In this document: one piece after another, positions 25,496-33,557 of the stretch | How the letters are laid out: the number at the start of each line of letters is the position of its first letter | Position numbering within the stretch: the first letter of the stretch is position 1 | From: Bacteroidales bacterium | GTDB lineage: Bacteria > Bacteroidota > Bacteroidia > Bacteroidales > UBA7960 | DNA length: 40,846 bases | Direction of reading: 5' to 3' | Assembly (NCBI GenBank): GCA_007129945.1 | Contig: SKUN01000151.1 | Location: forward strand, 1-40,846 | The notes under the pieces: model-generated | What the model was told of the DNA's origin: nothing | The model's input: the letters and a program-made list of their open reading frames with translations, nothing else | The model's database searches: none | Translations under genes and position numbers: made by a program

Positions 25496-27754
25496 TCATT
25501 CTTCGTTCTCTTCCGAAACTTCTCCGGCAAAAATCTCGATGGGTCGGCTGACATCCACCCGGCGATAATTCTGGATACGGTAAATGCTGGTGTTGGTGTT
25601 CTCCCAGCCATGTCCTGTACCAAAGGGACGCTTAAAAGAGAACGGACTTTCAAACCCCCTGTTATTTAACAACGCCATACAACGGTCAAAATCTTTTCCG
25701 TATTCGTACAGTGCGTTCAGGAAGAAATAAATGGTCTGCGCTCCCTTGAAGGCATCATCATCGGGCTCAGTGTGGTAGACACCCCTGTAACGGTTTACAA
25801 AATCCTGTATATGCAGATCCCTGTAATCGTAAAAATCGGGGGTAAATGTATGGACATTCAGGTTTTGAAGATAGTCAATTTCTATGCTTTGATAATCCTC
25901 CCATTCAGGAATACCGAACACCGATATGTCAAACTCGCGGCGATATTCATGCAGCCGGCGCAGGTAATCAGACAAAAAAGGCTCACCACTAATCAGGGTG
26001 ATTAACACATTTTTCTGATCCGGCCTCATTTTCCCCAGGACCCCTTCAATCCCTTCGTGCCGATAGATCACTTCCTGTACATTTTCTGGCCGGGCCACAC
26101 GTCGCCCTGAAATCATCCCGGGCATCTGTCCGGCTCCCGATTCCGCCACCAGCTGACTGACCCTGCGGTTTCCGACCAATGTACCATCATAATAATACCC
26201 GTTTACCCTGGCCAGTTGCAGGCTGTCATAAAAATGATTGCGCATGGCCACATTCTGCAGCAGGGTATCCTGAAATGCACTGATCACTTCCTGTGCTCCG
26301 GGCTGATTGTTGTGGACCAATAAGATGTTTTGCCTGGGGTAATTGACAGATACATAATTTGCCACCTCAGAGAGCATGGTCTCCAGTGACGGCGTGGCCT
26401 TAAAAAGATTCGGCATGTCACGCAAATGATGATTGGCGGGCAGTAATGGGGAGACTACAGGAATATCATGGCGGCGACCATAAGCTGCAATGTAATCGAG
26501 GGTTTGCTCATAAAAGGGACCGATAATCAGATCCATATCCTGAAACCCATTGCTGTCTGTGGCTCTTCTTGCCTTGGGCAATTGCTCACAAACGTCATAC
26601 ACATGAAGCGTCACATCCATACCCTGCTCACGAAGGGAGTCCAGGGCAAGCAATGCGCCCTGGTAATAGCTCAGGAAAGCAAATGAAGGATGATCGAGCG
26701 GCAGGATCCCTGCACGCCGGCTTCCGGAATCACCGCGCCCGGTTCTGTTATTGAGGAGTTCTTCCGGCACCGTAACAGGCAGGCGGTCTTCCATAAAGGG
26801 CAATTTTCCGGGAAGATCAACTTCTTCCAGAAATAGCGGGATCAATAATGCCACCTGGTAATGGTCTTTGTGTTCCGGTTCAAAACAATAGGCATCCGGC
26901 CGGGGTGCAACCTCCCTATGCGAATCAGTCGGCAGGAAAATATAGCTTTGCCTTTCACGTTGAGGCTCCCGCTCTGCCGCTGCCATGGGTTCGGTTGGCA
27001 CCCGAATTTCCTGGCCTGCCTGCAACCCCTCCCTGATATCCGGGTTAAGCCTCTCCAAAACCTCCACCGTTAACCCGAATTGTTGCGATATCCCGAATTT
27101 GGTTTCTCCTGAAGAAACGGTATAAAGGCGGTACTCACCATCTGTTTCAAATTCCGTAACTTGCGCTTCCCCGGGATCCACTGCAGGGATCCTCAGCACA
27201 TGACCGACCTGCAGCCCCCCGCGTGCCTGCGGATTATAAAAAAGGATTTCTTCAATGGACACGCCGTATTGCTGAGACAGACCAAACAATGTTTCCTGCC
27301 GCTGCACTTCGTGCCCGGTAAAATCACCCCGGGGCTCCGGAGCCACCTCCCTGATCTCCACAGGCTCCGTCCTCCTGATATCCTCTTCGTCAAAATCTTC
27401 TTCGTCAACAGGAATTCGGATCACCTGGTTGTACTGCAATCCATACCTGACATCCGGGTTTTCTTCCAGGATGTCCTCCTGCAATACACCATAAGCCCTG
27501 GCAATAGAGTAAAGCGTTTGCCCCTGTAGTACCGCATGCAGGTAATAAGGCTTTTCATCAATGATATGGATGGTGGTCGAACGGTTGGTAATCCCCCGGG
27601 CTTCCTGCCCTTCCTGCTGCTCTTGTGCCAAAGCAGGCAATCCTGCCTGAACCAACAGGATGACAATCAATGCAAAAACAAATCGTGTCACCATATTAAA
27701 AAATGGTTTACTTAACATACGTCTGTACCGGGAAAAAAATTGCAATACGGTCAT
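25496..27754 (-). CDS. LysM-repeat protein with periplasmic-binding-like (ABC substrate-binding fold) domain
   Basis: A 752-residue exported protein (from the start used here). An N-terminal signal sequence ends about A-L-A-Q (44). Three LysM repeats follow (about 70-115, 147-190, 208-253), each with the G-x-T/S-L/K-F/Y-x-I/L-S/A pattern and an N-P-x turn; they should bind peptidoglycan glycan chains. Residues about 310-740 resemble a type I periplasmic-binding (LivK/LpoA-like) fold: V-A-L-L-I-P-L-F near the start and D-L-I-I-G-P-F-Y in the middle. No transporter genes adjoin it, so uptake is unlikely; a cell-wall sensing or synthase-regulating role is an inference. ATG 27754 starts one base after the guaA stop; internal ATGs at 27718 and 27694 would also give signal peptides. 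Confidence 0.85.
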   Translation of the reverse strand: MTVLQFFSRYRRMLSKPFFNMVTRFVFALIVILLVQAGLPALAQEQQEGQEARGITNRSTTIHIIDEKPYYLHAVLQGQTLYSIARAYGVLQEDILEENPDVRYGLQYNQVIRIPVDEEDFDEEDIRRTEPVEIREVAPEPRGDFTGHEVQRQETLFGLSQQYGVSIEEILFYNPQARGGLQVGHVLRIPAVDPGEAQVTEFETDGEYRLYTVSSGETKFGISQQFGLTVEVLERLNPDIREGLQAGQEIRVPTEPMAAAEREPQRERQSYIFLPTDSHREVAPRPDAYCFEPEHKDHYQVALLIPLFLEEVDLPGKLPFMEDRLPVTVPEELLNNRTGRGDSGSRRAGILPLDHPSFAFLSYYQGALLALDSLREQGMDVTLHVYDVCEQLPKARRATDSNGFQDMDLIIGPFYEQTLDYIAAYGRRHDIPVVSPLLPANHHLRDMPNLFKATPSLETMLSEVANYVSVNYPRQNILLVHNNQPGAQEVISAFQDTLLQNVAMRNHFYDSLQLARVNGYYYDGTLVGNRRVSQLVAESGAGQMPGMISGRRVARPENVQEVIYRHEGIEGVLGKMRPDQKNVLITLISGEPFLSDYLRRLHEYRREFDISVFGIPEWEDYQSIEIDYLQNLNVHTFTPDFYDYRDLHIQDFVNRYRGVYHTEPDDDAFKGAQTIYFFLNALYEYGKDFDRCMALLNNRGFESPFSFKRPFGTGHGWENTNTSIYRIQNYRRVDVSRPIEIFAGEVSEENEE

Positions 27755-27755
27755 A

Positions 27756-29285
27756 TTATTCCCATTCAATGGTCGCGGGTGGCTTGGAACTGATGTCATA
27801 CACCACCCTGTTTACGCCCTTTACATTATTAATGATTGCGTTGCTGACATTGGCAAGAAAATCATAAGGAAGATGGATCCAGTCAGCCGTCATCCCGTCT
27901 GTAGAGCCGACCGCCCTCAATACCACAGCATTTTCGTAAGTACGCTCATCCCCCATCACGCCAACCGACTGTACGGGCAACAGAATTGCCGCTGCCTGCC
28001 AGACATCGTCATACAACCCCTCCTTTTTCAGTGCCTGAATAAAGAAATGATCCACTTCCTGCAAAATCCTGACCTTTTGGGCACTCACCTCACCCAGTAT
28101 ACGGATACCCAACCCGGGTCCGGGGAAAGGATGTCTTCCCAGAATTGCCGGAGAAATATCCAGGCTGTGGCCGACTTTCCTTACCTCGTCTTTAAACAAG
28201 CTGTTCAGTGGTTCCACAACCTTCAGATTCATCAGGTCAGGTAAACCACCTACGTTGTGGTGAGATTTGATGGTCACAGAAGGCCCTTTCACCGAAACCG
28301 ACTCAATCACATCCGGGTAAATGGTCCCCTGTGCCAGCCAGTTCACATCCTTTATCTTGTGAGCTTCCCTTTCAAAAACTTCAATAAACACCCGCCCGAT
28401 TGCCTTTCGCTTGACTTCCGGGTCTGTCACCCCCTTCAGGGCCTGAAGGAAGTGGTCGGCGGCTCTCACTCCGCGTACATTCAGCCCCATATCCTTATAG
28501 GAGGAAAGCACTTCCTCAAATTCATTCTTGCGCAGCAAGCCATTATCCACAAAAATGCAATGCAACTGTTTTCCGATGGCCTGATGCAGCAGCACTGCCG
28601 CCACACTGGAGTCCACACCACCGGACAACCCAAGCACCACTTTATCAACTCCGATCTTATCTTTCAGTTTATTTACTGCATCCTGAACAAATGACTCAGG
28701 TGTCCAATCCTGCGCACACCCGCAAATGTCCACCACAAAATTTCTGAGTAATTGCTGCCCCCGGGTAGTATGATATACCTCAGGATGAAACTGCAGTCCG
28801 TATGTTTTTTTCTCGGGAATCCCAAAAGCCGCCACACCAATATCATTGGTACGGGCGAGCAGGCGATGGCCCTCAGGCAATCGTGTGATCGTATCTGCAT
28901 GCGACATCCATACCTGGGATTTCAGGTCAATATCACGAAACAGGGGCTCACCCGGTTCAATGTGCGAGAGAAGTGCCCGCCCGTATTCCCGCGTAGAAGA
29001 AGCCATGACCTCACCCCCGTGCATCACTGTCAGCAGCTGTGCCCCGTAGCAGACACCCAATAGTGGTTTTTGTACATCAATCCACGAAAGATCAGGACGA
29101 AGTGCTTCATCGTCACGAACGCTGAACGGGCTTCCGGACAGAATAACCCCCTTAATCCGGGCGTCATTATCGGGTTTGTAATTGTAAGGGTGTATCTCAC
29201 AATACACATTCAGCTCCCGGACCCTCCTTGCAATAAGCTGGGTATACTGGGAACCGAAATCCAGAATCAAAATCATTTCTTGCAT
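27756..29285 (-). CDS. guaA: GMP synthase (glutamine-hydrolysing)
   Basis: GuaA converts XMP to GMP using glutamine and ATP, the last step of guanine nucleotide synthesis. The 509-residue protein has an N-terminal class I glutamine amidotransferase (C79 in G-V-C-Y-G-A-Q, H167 and E169 in F-H-P-E-V) and a PP-loop ATP pyrophosphatase (S221-G-G-V-D-S). The C-terminal XMP-binding dimerisation domain ends with K-P-P-A-T-I-E-W-E, the canonical GuaA C-terminus. The -7 box ends only a few bases before the first ATG, so the transcript may have almost no leader, or translation may begin at M4. It precedes the LysM gene by one base and is divergent from yggS. Confidence 0.97.
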   Translation of the reverse strand: MQEMILILDFGSQYTQLIARRVRELNVYCEIHPYNYKPDNDARIKGVILSGSPFSVRDDEALRPDLSWIDVQKPLLGVCYGAQLLTVMHGGEVMASSTREYGRALLSHIEPGEPLFRDIDLKSQVWMSHADTITRLPEGHRLLARTNDIGVAAFGIPEKKTYGLQFHPEVYHTTRGQQLLRNFVVDICGCAQDWTPESFVQDAVNKLKDKIGVDKVVLGLSGGVDSSVAAVLLHQAIGKQLHCIFVDNGLLRKNEFEEVLSSYKDMGLNVRGVRAADHFLQALKGVTDPEVKRKAIGRVFIEVFEREAHKIKDVNWLAQGTIYPDVIESVSVKGPSVTIKSHHNVGGLPDLMNLKVVEPLNSLFKDEVRKVGHSLDISPAILGRHPFPGPGLGIRILGEVSAQKVRILQEVDHFFIQALKKEGLYDDVWQAAAILLPVQSVGVMGDERTYENAVVLRAVGSTDGMTADWIHLPYDFLANVSNAIINNVKGVNRVVYDISSKPPATIEWE

Positions 29286-29289
29286 GATG

Positions 29290-29297
29290 CAAAGATA
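29290..29297 (-). promoter_or_regulatory. -7 promoter element of guaA
   Basis: On the minus strand this reads TATCTTTG, a perfect TAnnTTTG. The predicted start of transcription, about 7 nt downstream, falls at or inside the guaA start codon (29283-29285), pointing to a leaderless or near-leaderless mRNA. Confidence 0.5.
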
Positions 29298-29360
29298 ATT
29301 ATATGATTTATTCCGCTGACGAATATACAGGGATATAAAAAAGCGTTCATGGTAATTTCT

Positions 29361-29368
29361 TATTTTTG
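29361..29368 (+). promoter_or_regulatory. -7 promoter element of yggS
   Basis: TATTTTTG is a perfect TAnnTTTG element 12 nt before the first ATG of yggS. It mirrors the guaA element: TGATGCAAA-G-ATAA and the reverse complement of the yggS site match at 13 of 14 positions. Confidence 0.5.
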
Positions 29369-29380
29369 CATCAACAAAAA

Positions 29381-30058
29381 ATGAGCCATATGACTGTTGC
29401 AGATAACCTGAAAAAAATTTTTGAAGAGCTTCCCGAAGAAGTCAGACTGATTGCAATAAGCAAAACAAAAAGCACGGACCAGGTCATGCAGGTGTACAAT
29501 GCCGGGCACCTCGTGTTTGGCGAGAGCAAGGCCCAGGAACTACTGCCAAAATACGAGGCACTGCCAAAAGACATCCGCTGGCATATGGTCGGGCACCTGC
29601 AGTCCAATAAGGTGAAATACATCGCTCCTTTCGTAGAACTTATACACAGTATCGACAGTTTAAAGCTCCTCAGAATTGTCAACAAGGAAGCACGGAAAAA
29701 TGCGCGGACCATTCAATGCCTGCTCCAGATACACATCGCGGAAGAGGAGTCAAAATACGGGCTTCAATTTGAAGAAGCTTGCGAGATACTGGAAAGTGAG
29801 TCATTTCGCAATATGGGAAATGTGGAAATTTGCGGGCTGATGGGCATGGCCACATTGACCGATAATACAGATCAGGTAAAATCAGAGTTCCGGCAACTTA
29901 AACAATACTTTGACACCATCCGTGAGAAATACTTTCCCCGGAAAGCCTCATTCAAAGAGATTTCGATGGGAATGTCAGGCGATTACAGGCTTGCCATTGA
30001 GGAAGGAAGTACAATGGTCCGTATTGGCAGTGCAATTTTCGGCGAACGTGATCATTAA
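29381..30058 (+). CDS. YggS/PLPBP family pyridoxal phosphate homeostasis protein
   Basis: A 225-residue single-domain PLP barrel of the YggS/PROSC (PLPHP) family, thought to buffer PLP and supply apo-enzymes; no catalytic activity is established for the family. The PLP lysine is K28 in L-I-A-I-S-K-T-K. Other marks are [13 protein letters not shown] near 77 and the phosphate-binding S-M-G-M-S-G-D-Y near 200. Two ATGs are possible (29381 and 29390). The -7 element places the transcript start near 29375, so either start gives a very short leader. The gene ends 122 nt before pckA, which has its own promoter. Confidence 0.92.
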   Translation: MSHMTVADNLKKIFEELPEEVRLIAISKTKSTDQVMQVYNAGHLVFGESKAQELLPKYEALPKDIRWHMVGHLQSNKVKYIAPFVELIHSIDSLKLLRIVNKEARKNARTIQCLLQIHIAEEESKYGLQFEEACEILESESFRNMGNVEICGLMGMATLTDNTDQVKSEFRQLKQYFDTIREKYFPRKASFKEISMGMSGDYRLAIEEGSTMVRIGSAIFGERDH

Positions 30059-30114
30059 TCCGCACCGATCCGGTAAAAAAACCACCAGATCTGCCGAACC
30101 TGAACCATTTTTCT

Positions 30115-30122
30115 TATTTTTG
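30115..30122 (+). promoter_or_regulatory. -7 promoter element of pckA
   Basis: TATTTTTG is a perfect TAnnTTTG element 58 nt before the pckA ATG. Transcription should begin near 30129, where a CCCC-GCCG-GGGG mini-hairpin followed by five T begins, putting a small hairpin at the very 5' end of the mRNA. Confidence 0.55.
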
Positions 30123-30180
30123 AAACATCCCCGCCGGGGGTTTTTACCAACAACAACCTGACACCAAAACCAAACAACAC

Positions 30181-32469
30181 ATGAAAGAAACTGAAACGAA
30201 AAAGGGCGCCGGAATCAAAGCCCCTGATCTTGCGCAGTACGGTATCCATGACGTCCAGCAGGTCTTTTACAACCTTTCTTATGACGAACTTTTTCACCAT
30301 GAAACCGATCCTGCCCTGGAAGGTTATGAAAAAGGATTTGTCACCGACACAGGAGCCGTAGCGGTAGACACAGGTATTTTCACCGGACGCTCACCCAAAG
30401 ACAAGTACATTGTCAGGGAGGGAACCTCACAAGACAATATCTGGTGGGCCGACGGGAAAAACCGGTCAGACAACAAGCCCATTACCGAAGAGACCTGGGA
30501 TTCCCTGAAAGAGACCACCCTGAACCAGTTTCACGGGAAGAAGCTGTATGTGATGGATGCGTTCTGTGGTGCCAATGAGAACACCCGGATCAAAATACGC
30601 GTGATCACGGAAGTTGCCTGGATGGCCCATTTTGTCAAGAATATGTTCATCCGTCCTGCCGACGAAGACCTGGAAAATTTTGAACCGGACTTCGTGATGC
30701 TGAATGCATGTAAAACGGTCAATGAGAAATGGGAAGAGCAGGACCTGAATTCTGACGTATATGTGGCTTTTAACCTGAAAGAAAGAAAGGCCGTTGTGGG
30801 TGGCACATGGTATGGCGGTGAGATCAAGAAAGGCTTCTTTTCCATGATGAATTATTACCTCCCGCTCAGAGGAATTGCCGCCATGCACTGTTCGGCAAAC
30901 ATGGGTAAAAATGGTGACACAGCCATATTTTTCGGGCTTTCCGGCACCGGCAAAACAACGCTTTCAGCCGATCCGGACAGGTACCTGATCGGTGACGATG
31001 AACATGGATGGGACGATGAAGGGATCTTCAATTTTGAGGGTGGCTGTTATGCTAAATGTATCAACCTGAGTAAGGAAAAGGAACCCGACATTTACAACGC
31101 CATACAGCGTAACGCCCTGCTGGAAAATGTAGTTTATGACGAAAAAACAGGGGAGATCGACTTCTCGGACACCAGCAAAACAGAGAATACCAGGGTGTCA
31201 TACCCCCTTTATCATATTAAAAACATTGTCAGACCTGTTTCCAAGGGAACCCACCCAAAGAAGATAATCTTCCTCACCGCAGACGCCTTCGGGATACTGC
31301 CTCCTGTGGCGCGCCTGAACCGCGACCAGGCGATGTATTACTTCCTCAGCGGCTACACGGCCAAGCTGGCAGGCACCGAACGGGGAGTCAAAGAACCACT
31401 GCCAACCTTTTCCTCGGCCTTTGGCGCAGCCTTCCTGCTGCTCCATCCGACTGTTTATGCCCAGGAGCTGGCTAAAAAGATGAAAGAACATGGTGCCACT
31501 GCCTACCTGGTCAATACGGGCTGGATCGGGGGCCCGTACGGTGTCGGGCAGCGCATAGATATTGAGAGCACCAGGAATATTATCCGCTCCATCCTCGACG
31601 GATCACTGGACCGGACAGAAGTGGAGGAACTTGCACCATTCGGCCTGATGATCCCGAAAGAGGTCAGGGGAGTCGACAGCAGCATCCTGAATCCCAAAAA
31701 TACCTGGAAGTATGAAACAGCGTACATGAAGCAGGCCGACCAGCTGGCTGAGAAGTTCATTGAAAATGTTAATAACTTCACTGATACCGAGGAAGGTCAG
31801 CGACTTGTAGCGGCGGGACCCCAAAACAAGTTCATGAAGCAGTATTACCGGTACTATGAAAAGAAGATTGACCGGCTGGAGAAAAAACATATGGCCGAAA
31901 TACACCGGCTTAAAGACCAGATCTATATACTGCAGAATTCTTTCAATGAATACATCTCCTTCAACTCAATCAATACCGATTATAAAAAACGAAAGCTGAA
32001 GAGACATGTGCCAGTGGTTTCTTTCTTTGATACCCAAAATAAGGATGTGCTGAATAAATGCAACCGGGAACTGAGCCGGTTAATGGATGCTGTGGGATTT
32101 GAATTTTTCTCCAACGGAGAAAAGCGGGAAGGACTGACCGAACACATGACAAAATCCATAAATGATCTCAGTCTTTACGAAGTTTACGAGCGCATTGACG
32201 ACATCGCCAAATGCATCAATGGGAGAAATTGCGCCAATCAGCAACTTGAAGAAACAACCCGGGATCTGCTGAACCTGACAAATGATATCCCACGTTTTCT
32301 GATCAAAGCAGGATCATTGCTTGTGGTGAAATGTCACGGAGAAGATGGGGAACAACAAAATAGTGTCAGGGCCGTTAAACTATCAGTATCGGGACTCATC
32401 CATATTGACAAGAATCCCGGTCTTTTACAACAGCCGGAGCAGCTGATGCAGGAGATCAACCATTTCTAG
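30181..32469 (+). CDS. pckA: ATP-dependent phosphoenolpyruvate carboxykinase with novel C-terminal extension
   Basis: PckA converts oxaloacetate and ATP to PEP and CO2 (gluconeogenesis), or the reverse in fermentative Bacteroidota. The catalytic part is complete: F-T-G-R-S-P-K-D-K near 60, the P-loop G252-L-S-G-T-G-K-T-T, the metal-binding [10 protein letters not shown] segment, [12 protein letters not shown], and the normal C-terminus L-V-A-A-G-P at about 547. The reading frame then continues without a stop for about 214 more residues (total 762, against the usual 530-540). The extension has a probable coiled coil (about 556-592), a basic K-K-R-K-L-K-R patch (about 603) and a C-terminal segment with [12 protein letters not shown] do not recognise that region. 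The gene seems monocistronic. Confidence 0.93.
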   Translation: MKETETKKGAGIKAPDLAQYGIHDVQQVFYNLSYDELFHHETDPALEGYEKGFVTDTGAVAVDTGIFTGRSPKDKYIVREGTSQDNIWWADGKNRSDNKPITEETWDSLKETTLNQFHGKKLYVMDAFCGANENTRIKIRVITEVAWMAHFVKNMFIRPADEDLENFEPDFVMLNACKTVNEKWEEQDLNSDVYVAFNLKERKAVVGGTWYGGEIKKGFFSMMNYYLPLRGIAAMHCSANMGKNGDTAIFFGLSGTGKTTLSADPDRYLIGDDEHGWDDEGIFNFEGGCYAKCINLSKEKEPDIYNAIQRNALLENVVYDEKTGEIDFSDTSKTENTRVSYPLYHIKNIVRPVSKGTHPKKIIFLTADAFGILPPVARLNRDQAMYYFLSGYTAKLAGTERGVKEPLPTFSSAFGAAFLLLHPTVYAQELAKKMKEHGATAYLVNTGWIGGPYGVGQRIDIESTRNIIRSILDGSLDRTEVEELAPFGLMIPKEVRGVDSSILNPKNTWKYETAYMKQADQLAEKFIENVNNFTDTEEGQRLVAAGPQNKFMKQYYRYYEKKIDRLEKKHMAEIHRLKDQIYILQNSFNEYISFNSINTDYKKRKLKRHVPVVSFFDTQNKDVLNKCNRELSRLMDAVGFEFFSNGEKREGLTEHMTKSINDLSLYEVYERIDDIAKCINGRNCANQQLEETTRDLLNLTNDIPRFLIKAGSLLVVKCHGEDGEQQNSVRAVKLSVSGLIHIDKNPGLLQQPEQLMQEINHF

Positions 32470-32481
32470 AAACGTCCTGAA

Positions 32482-32555
32482 ATAACCGGCAGTAAGCCCG
32501 TTTGACCTTAACCTCTCTACTTGCACGAGTCACACAAACGGGAGCTGCCGGTTAT
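32482..32555. other. Two-tier inverted repeat (possible structured RNA or transcript end)
   Basis: The outer arms ATAACCGGCAG (32482-32492) and CTGCCGGTTAT (32545-32555) pair perfectly over 11 bp. The inner arms CCCGTTTG (32497-32504) and CAAACGGG (32535-32542) pair over 8 bp. A 4/2-nt internal loop separates them, and the apical loop has 30 nt. It begins 13 nt after the pckA stop. Neither strand has a T-run after it, so it is not a standard intrinsic terminator. It could stabilise the pckA 3' end, or be a small RNA or a mobile-element remnant. Confidence 0.6.
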
Positions 32556-32626
32556 CTTCAATCCCACACAATACGCCATTCGGTCATAAAAAATTGCAGT
32601 TTGCCGGGAATTTTTCCATAAAATCC

Positions 32627-32656
32627 TTGTGAATGGACAAAATTTTCGTACATTTG
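32627..32656 (+). promoter_or_regulatory. cspA promoter (-33 TTG, -7 TACATTTG)
   Basis: This is the best promoter in the window: TTG at 32627-32629, a 19-nt spacer, and a perfect TAnnTTTG (TACATTTG) at 32649-32656. Transcription would begin near 32663, giving a leader of about 30 nt before the ATG at 32692. An 8-bp dyad, TGGACAAA (32634-32641) and TTTGTCCA (32658-32665), straddles the -7 box and could be an operator. Confidence 0.7.
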
Positions 32657-32691
32657 ATTTGTCCACCAATTTATTATTTAATCCGTTTGTT

Positions 32692-32886
32692 ATGGAAACC
32701 GGTACAATTAAGTTTTTTAATGAGAAAAAAGGGTATGGGTTCATCGTTGATGACAAAACAGAGAAGGATGTTTTTGTTCACCACACCGGCTTGCTTGATC
32801 CTGTCACCAACAATGACAAGGTAACGTTTGAAATCTCTGAAGATGAGAGGGGGAAAAAAGCAATCAATGTAAAGAAAGACGAATGA
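32692..32886 (+). CDS. cspA: Cold-shock domain protein
   Basis: A 64-residue single cold-shock (OB-fold) domain that binds single-stranded RNA or DNA and acts as an RNA chaperone. The RNA-binding motifs are K-G-Y-G-F-I (RNP1) and D-V-F-V-H-H (RNP2). The start at M-E-T-G-T-I-K-F-F is the family N-terminus; the in-frame ATG at 32632 lies upstream of the predicted transcription start and is rejected. It is a one-gene transcript with its own promoter and a strong terminator 22 nt after the stop. Whether it is cold-induced or constitutive cannot be told, since no long cold-shock leader is present. Confidence 0.93.
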   Translation: METGTIKFFNEKKGYGFIVDDKTEKDVFVHHTGLLDPVTNNDKVTFEISEDERGKKAINVKKDE

Positions 32887-32907
32887 CCTGTTTGTCTTTA
32901 CGCTGTC

Positions 32908-32940
32908 AAAGCTCCGTATCGCTTACGGAGCTTTTTTTTT
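32908..32940 (+). terminator. Intrinsic terminator after cspA
   Basis: A perfect 11-bp stem, AAAGCTCCGTA and TACGGAGCTTT, with a 5-nt loop TCGCT is followed directly by a run of T through 32940. This is a textbook rho-independent terminator and the only strong one in the window. Confidence 0.92.
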
Positions 32941-32973
32941 GAAAAAACCATTACTTTTACACCAAAAACAAGC

Positions 32974-33555
32974 ATGGTCATTGTTGGGATAACAGGTACG
33001 CTGGGAGCCGGGAAAGGAACGGTGGTTGATTACCTGGTCAGGGAAAAGCGATTCGCCCATTTTTCCGTACGTGAATTTCTGAAAGAGGAGCTGGAAAGGC
33101 GACAGATGCCTGTAGACAGGGATACCCTTACAGCCATTGCCAACTCAATCAGGGCAAAATACGGCCCTTCGCACATCGCTGAAGCCCTTATAAAAAGGAC
33201 AAAGGATCTGGGTCAGAATTGTGTGATCGAGAGCATTCGGACGCCGGGAGAAGTGGAAGCCCTGCGCAGGGAAGAAGCGTTTTTCCTGCTGGCCGTAGAC
33301 GCAGACCCCCGCATCAGGTACAAGCGGATCCGCTACAGGAATTCAGAAACCGACCGGGTATCGTATTCAACCTTCATCATGAATGAGGAAAGGGAGATGC
33401 ACACCACCGATCCCAATAAGCAAAACCTTGCAGCCTGTATTGATGCTGCCGATTATGTAATCAGGAATGACGGCAGCCTTTCAGATCTGCACCGGAAAAC
33501 AGAAGCGTTTCTCAAACATATAGGTACAGAACAAAATAAGCAACCAGGCGGATAA
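32974..33555 (+). CDS. P-loop NMP kinase-like protein (CoaE/UPF0200-like)
   Basis: A 193-residue P-loop NTPase with Walker A G8-T-L-G-A-G-K14-G-T. C-V-I-E-S-I-R-T-P-G-E-V-E (about 84-96) and the terminal A-D-Y-V-I-R-N-D-G-S-L resemble dephospho-CoA kinase-like and UPF0200 nucleotide-kinase-like families. Its substrate is not known; a deoxynucleotide is plausible because the next gene, 2 nt downstream, is a dCMP deaminase. It is unlikely to be the cell's real dephospho-CoA kinase, given its divergence, but that cannot be excluded. A near-consensus -7 box TACTTTTA at 32952-32959 may drive the pair after the cspA terminator. Confidence 0.8.
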   Translation: MVIVGITGTLGAGKGTVVDYLVREKRFAHFSVREFLKEELERRQMPVDRDTLTAIANSIRAKYGPSHIAEALIKRTKDLGQNCVIESIRTPGEVEALRREEAFFLLAVDADPRIRYKRIRYRNSETDRVSYSTFIMNEEREMHTTDPNKQNLAACIDAADYVIRNDGSLSDLHRKTEAFLKHIGTEQNKQPGG

Positions 33556-33557
33556 CT

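Noticed and set aside
27660-28244. A 194-codon plus-strand open frame over the guaA 3' end
   Set aside because: It is antisense to conserved GuaA coding sequence and the LysM signal peptide; its composition is that of a shadow frame.
31834-32469. A separate gene for the pckA extension
   Set aside because: There is no stop between the catalytic domain and the extension and no promoter before the internal ATG, so a single fused protein is the simpler reading, though internal initiation is not excluded.
32470-32691. tRNA, tmRNA or 6S RNA in the pckA-cspA gap
   Set aside because: No T-loop sequence, CCA end or long bubble-and-stem layout is present; only the two-tier hairpin and the cspA promoter are visible.
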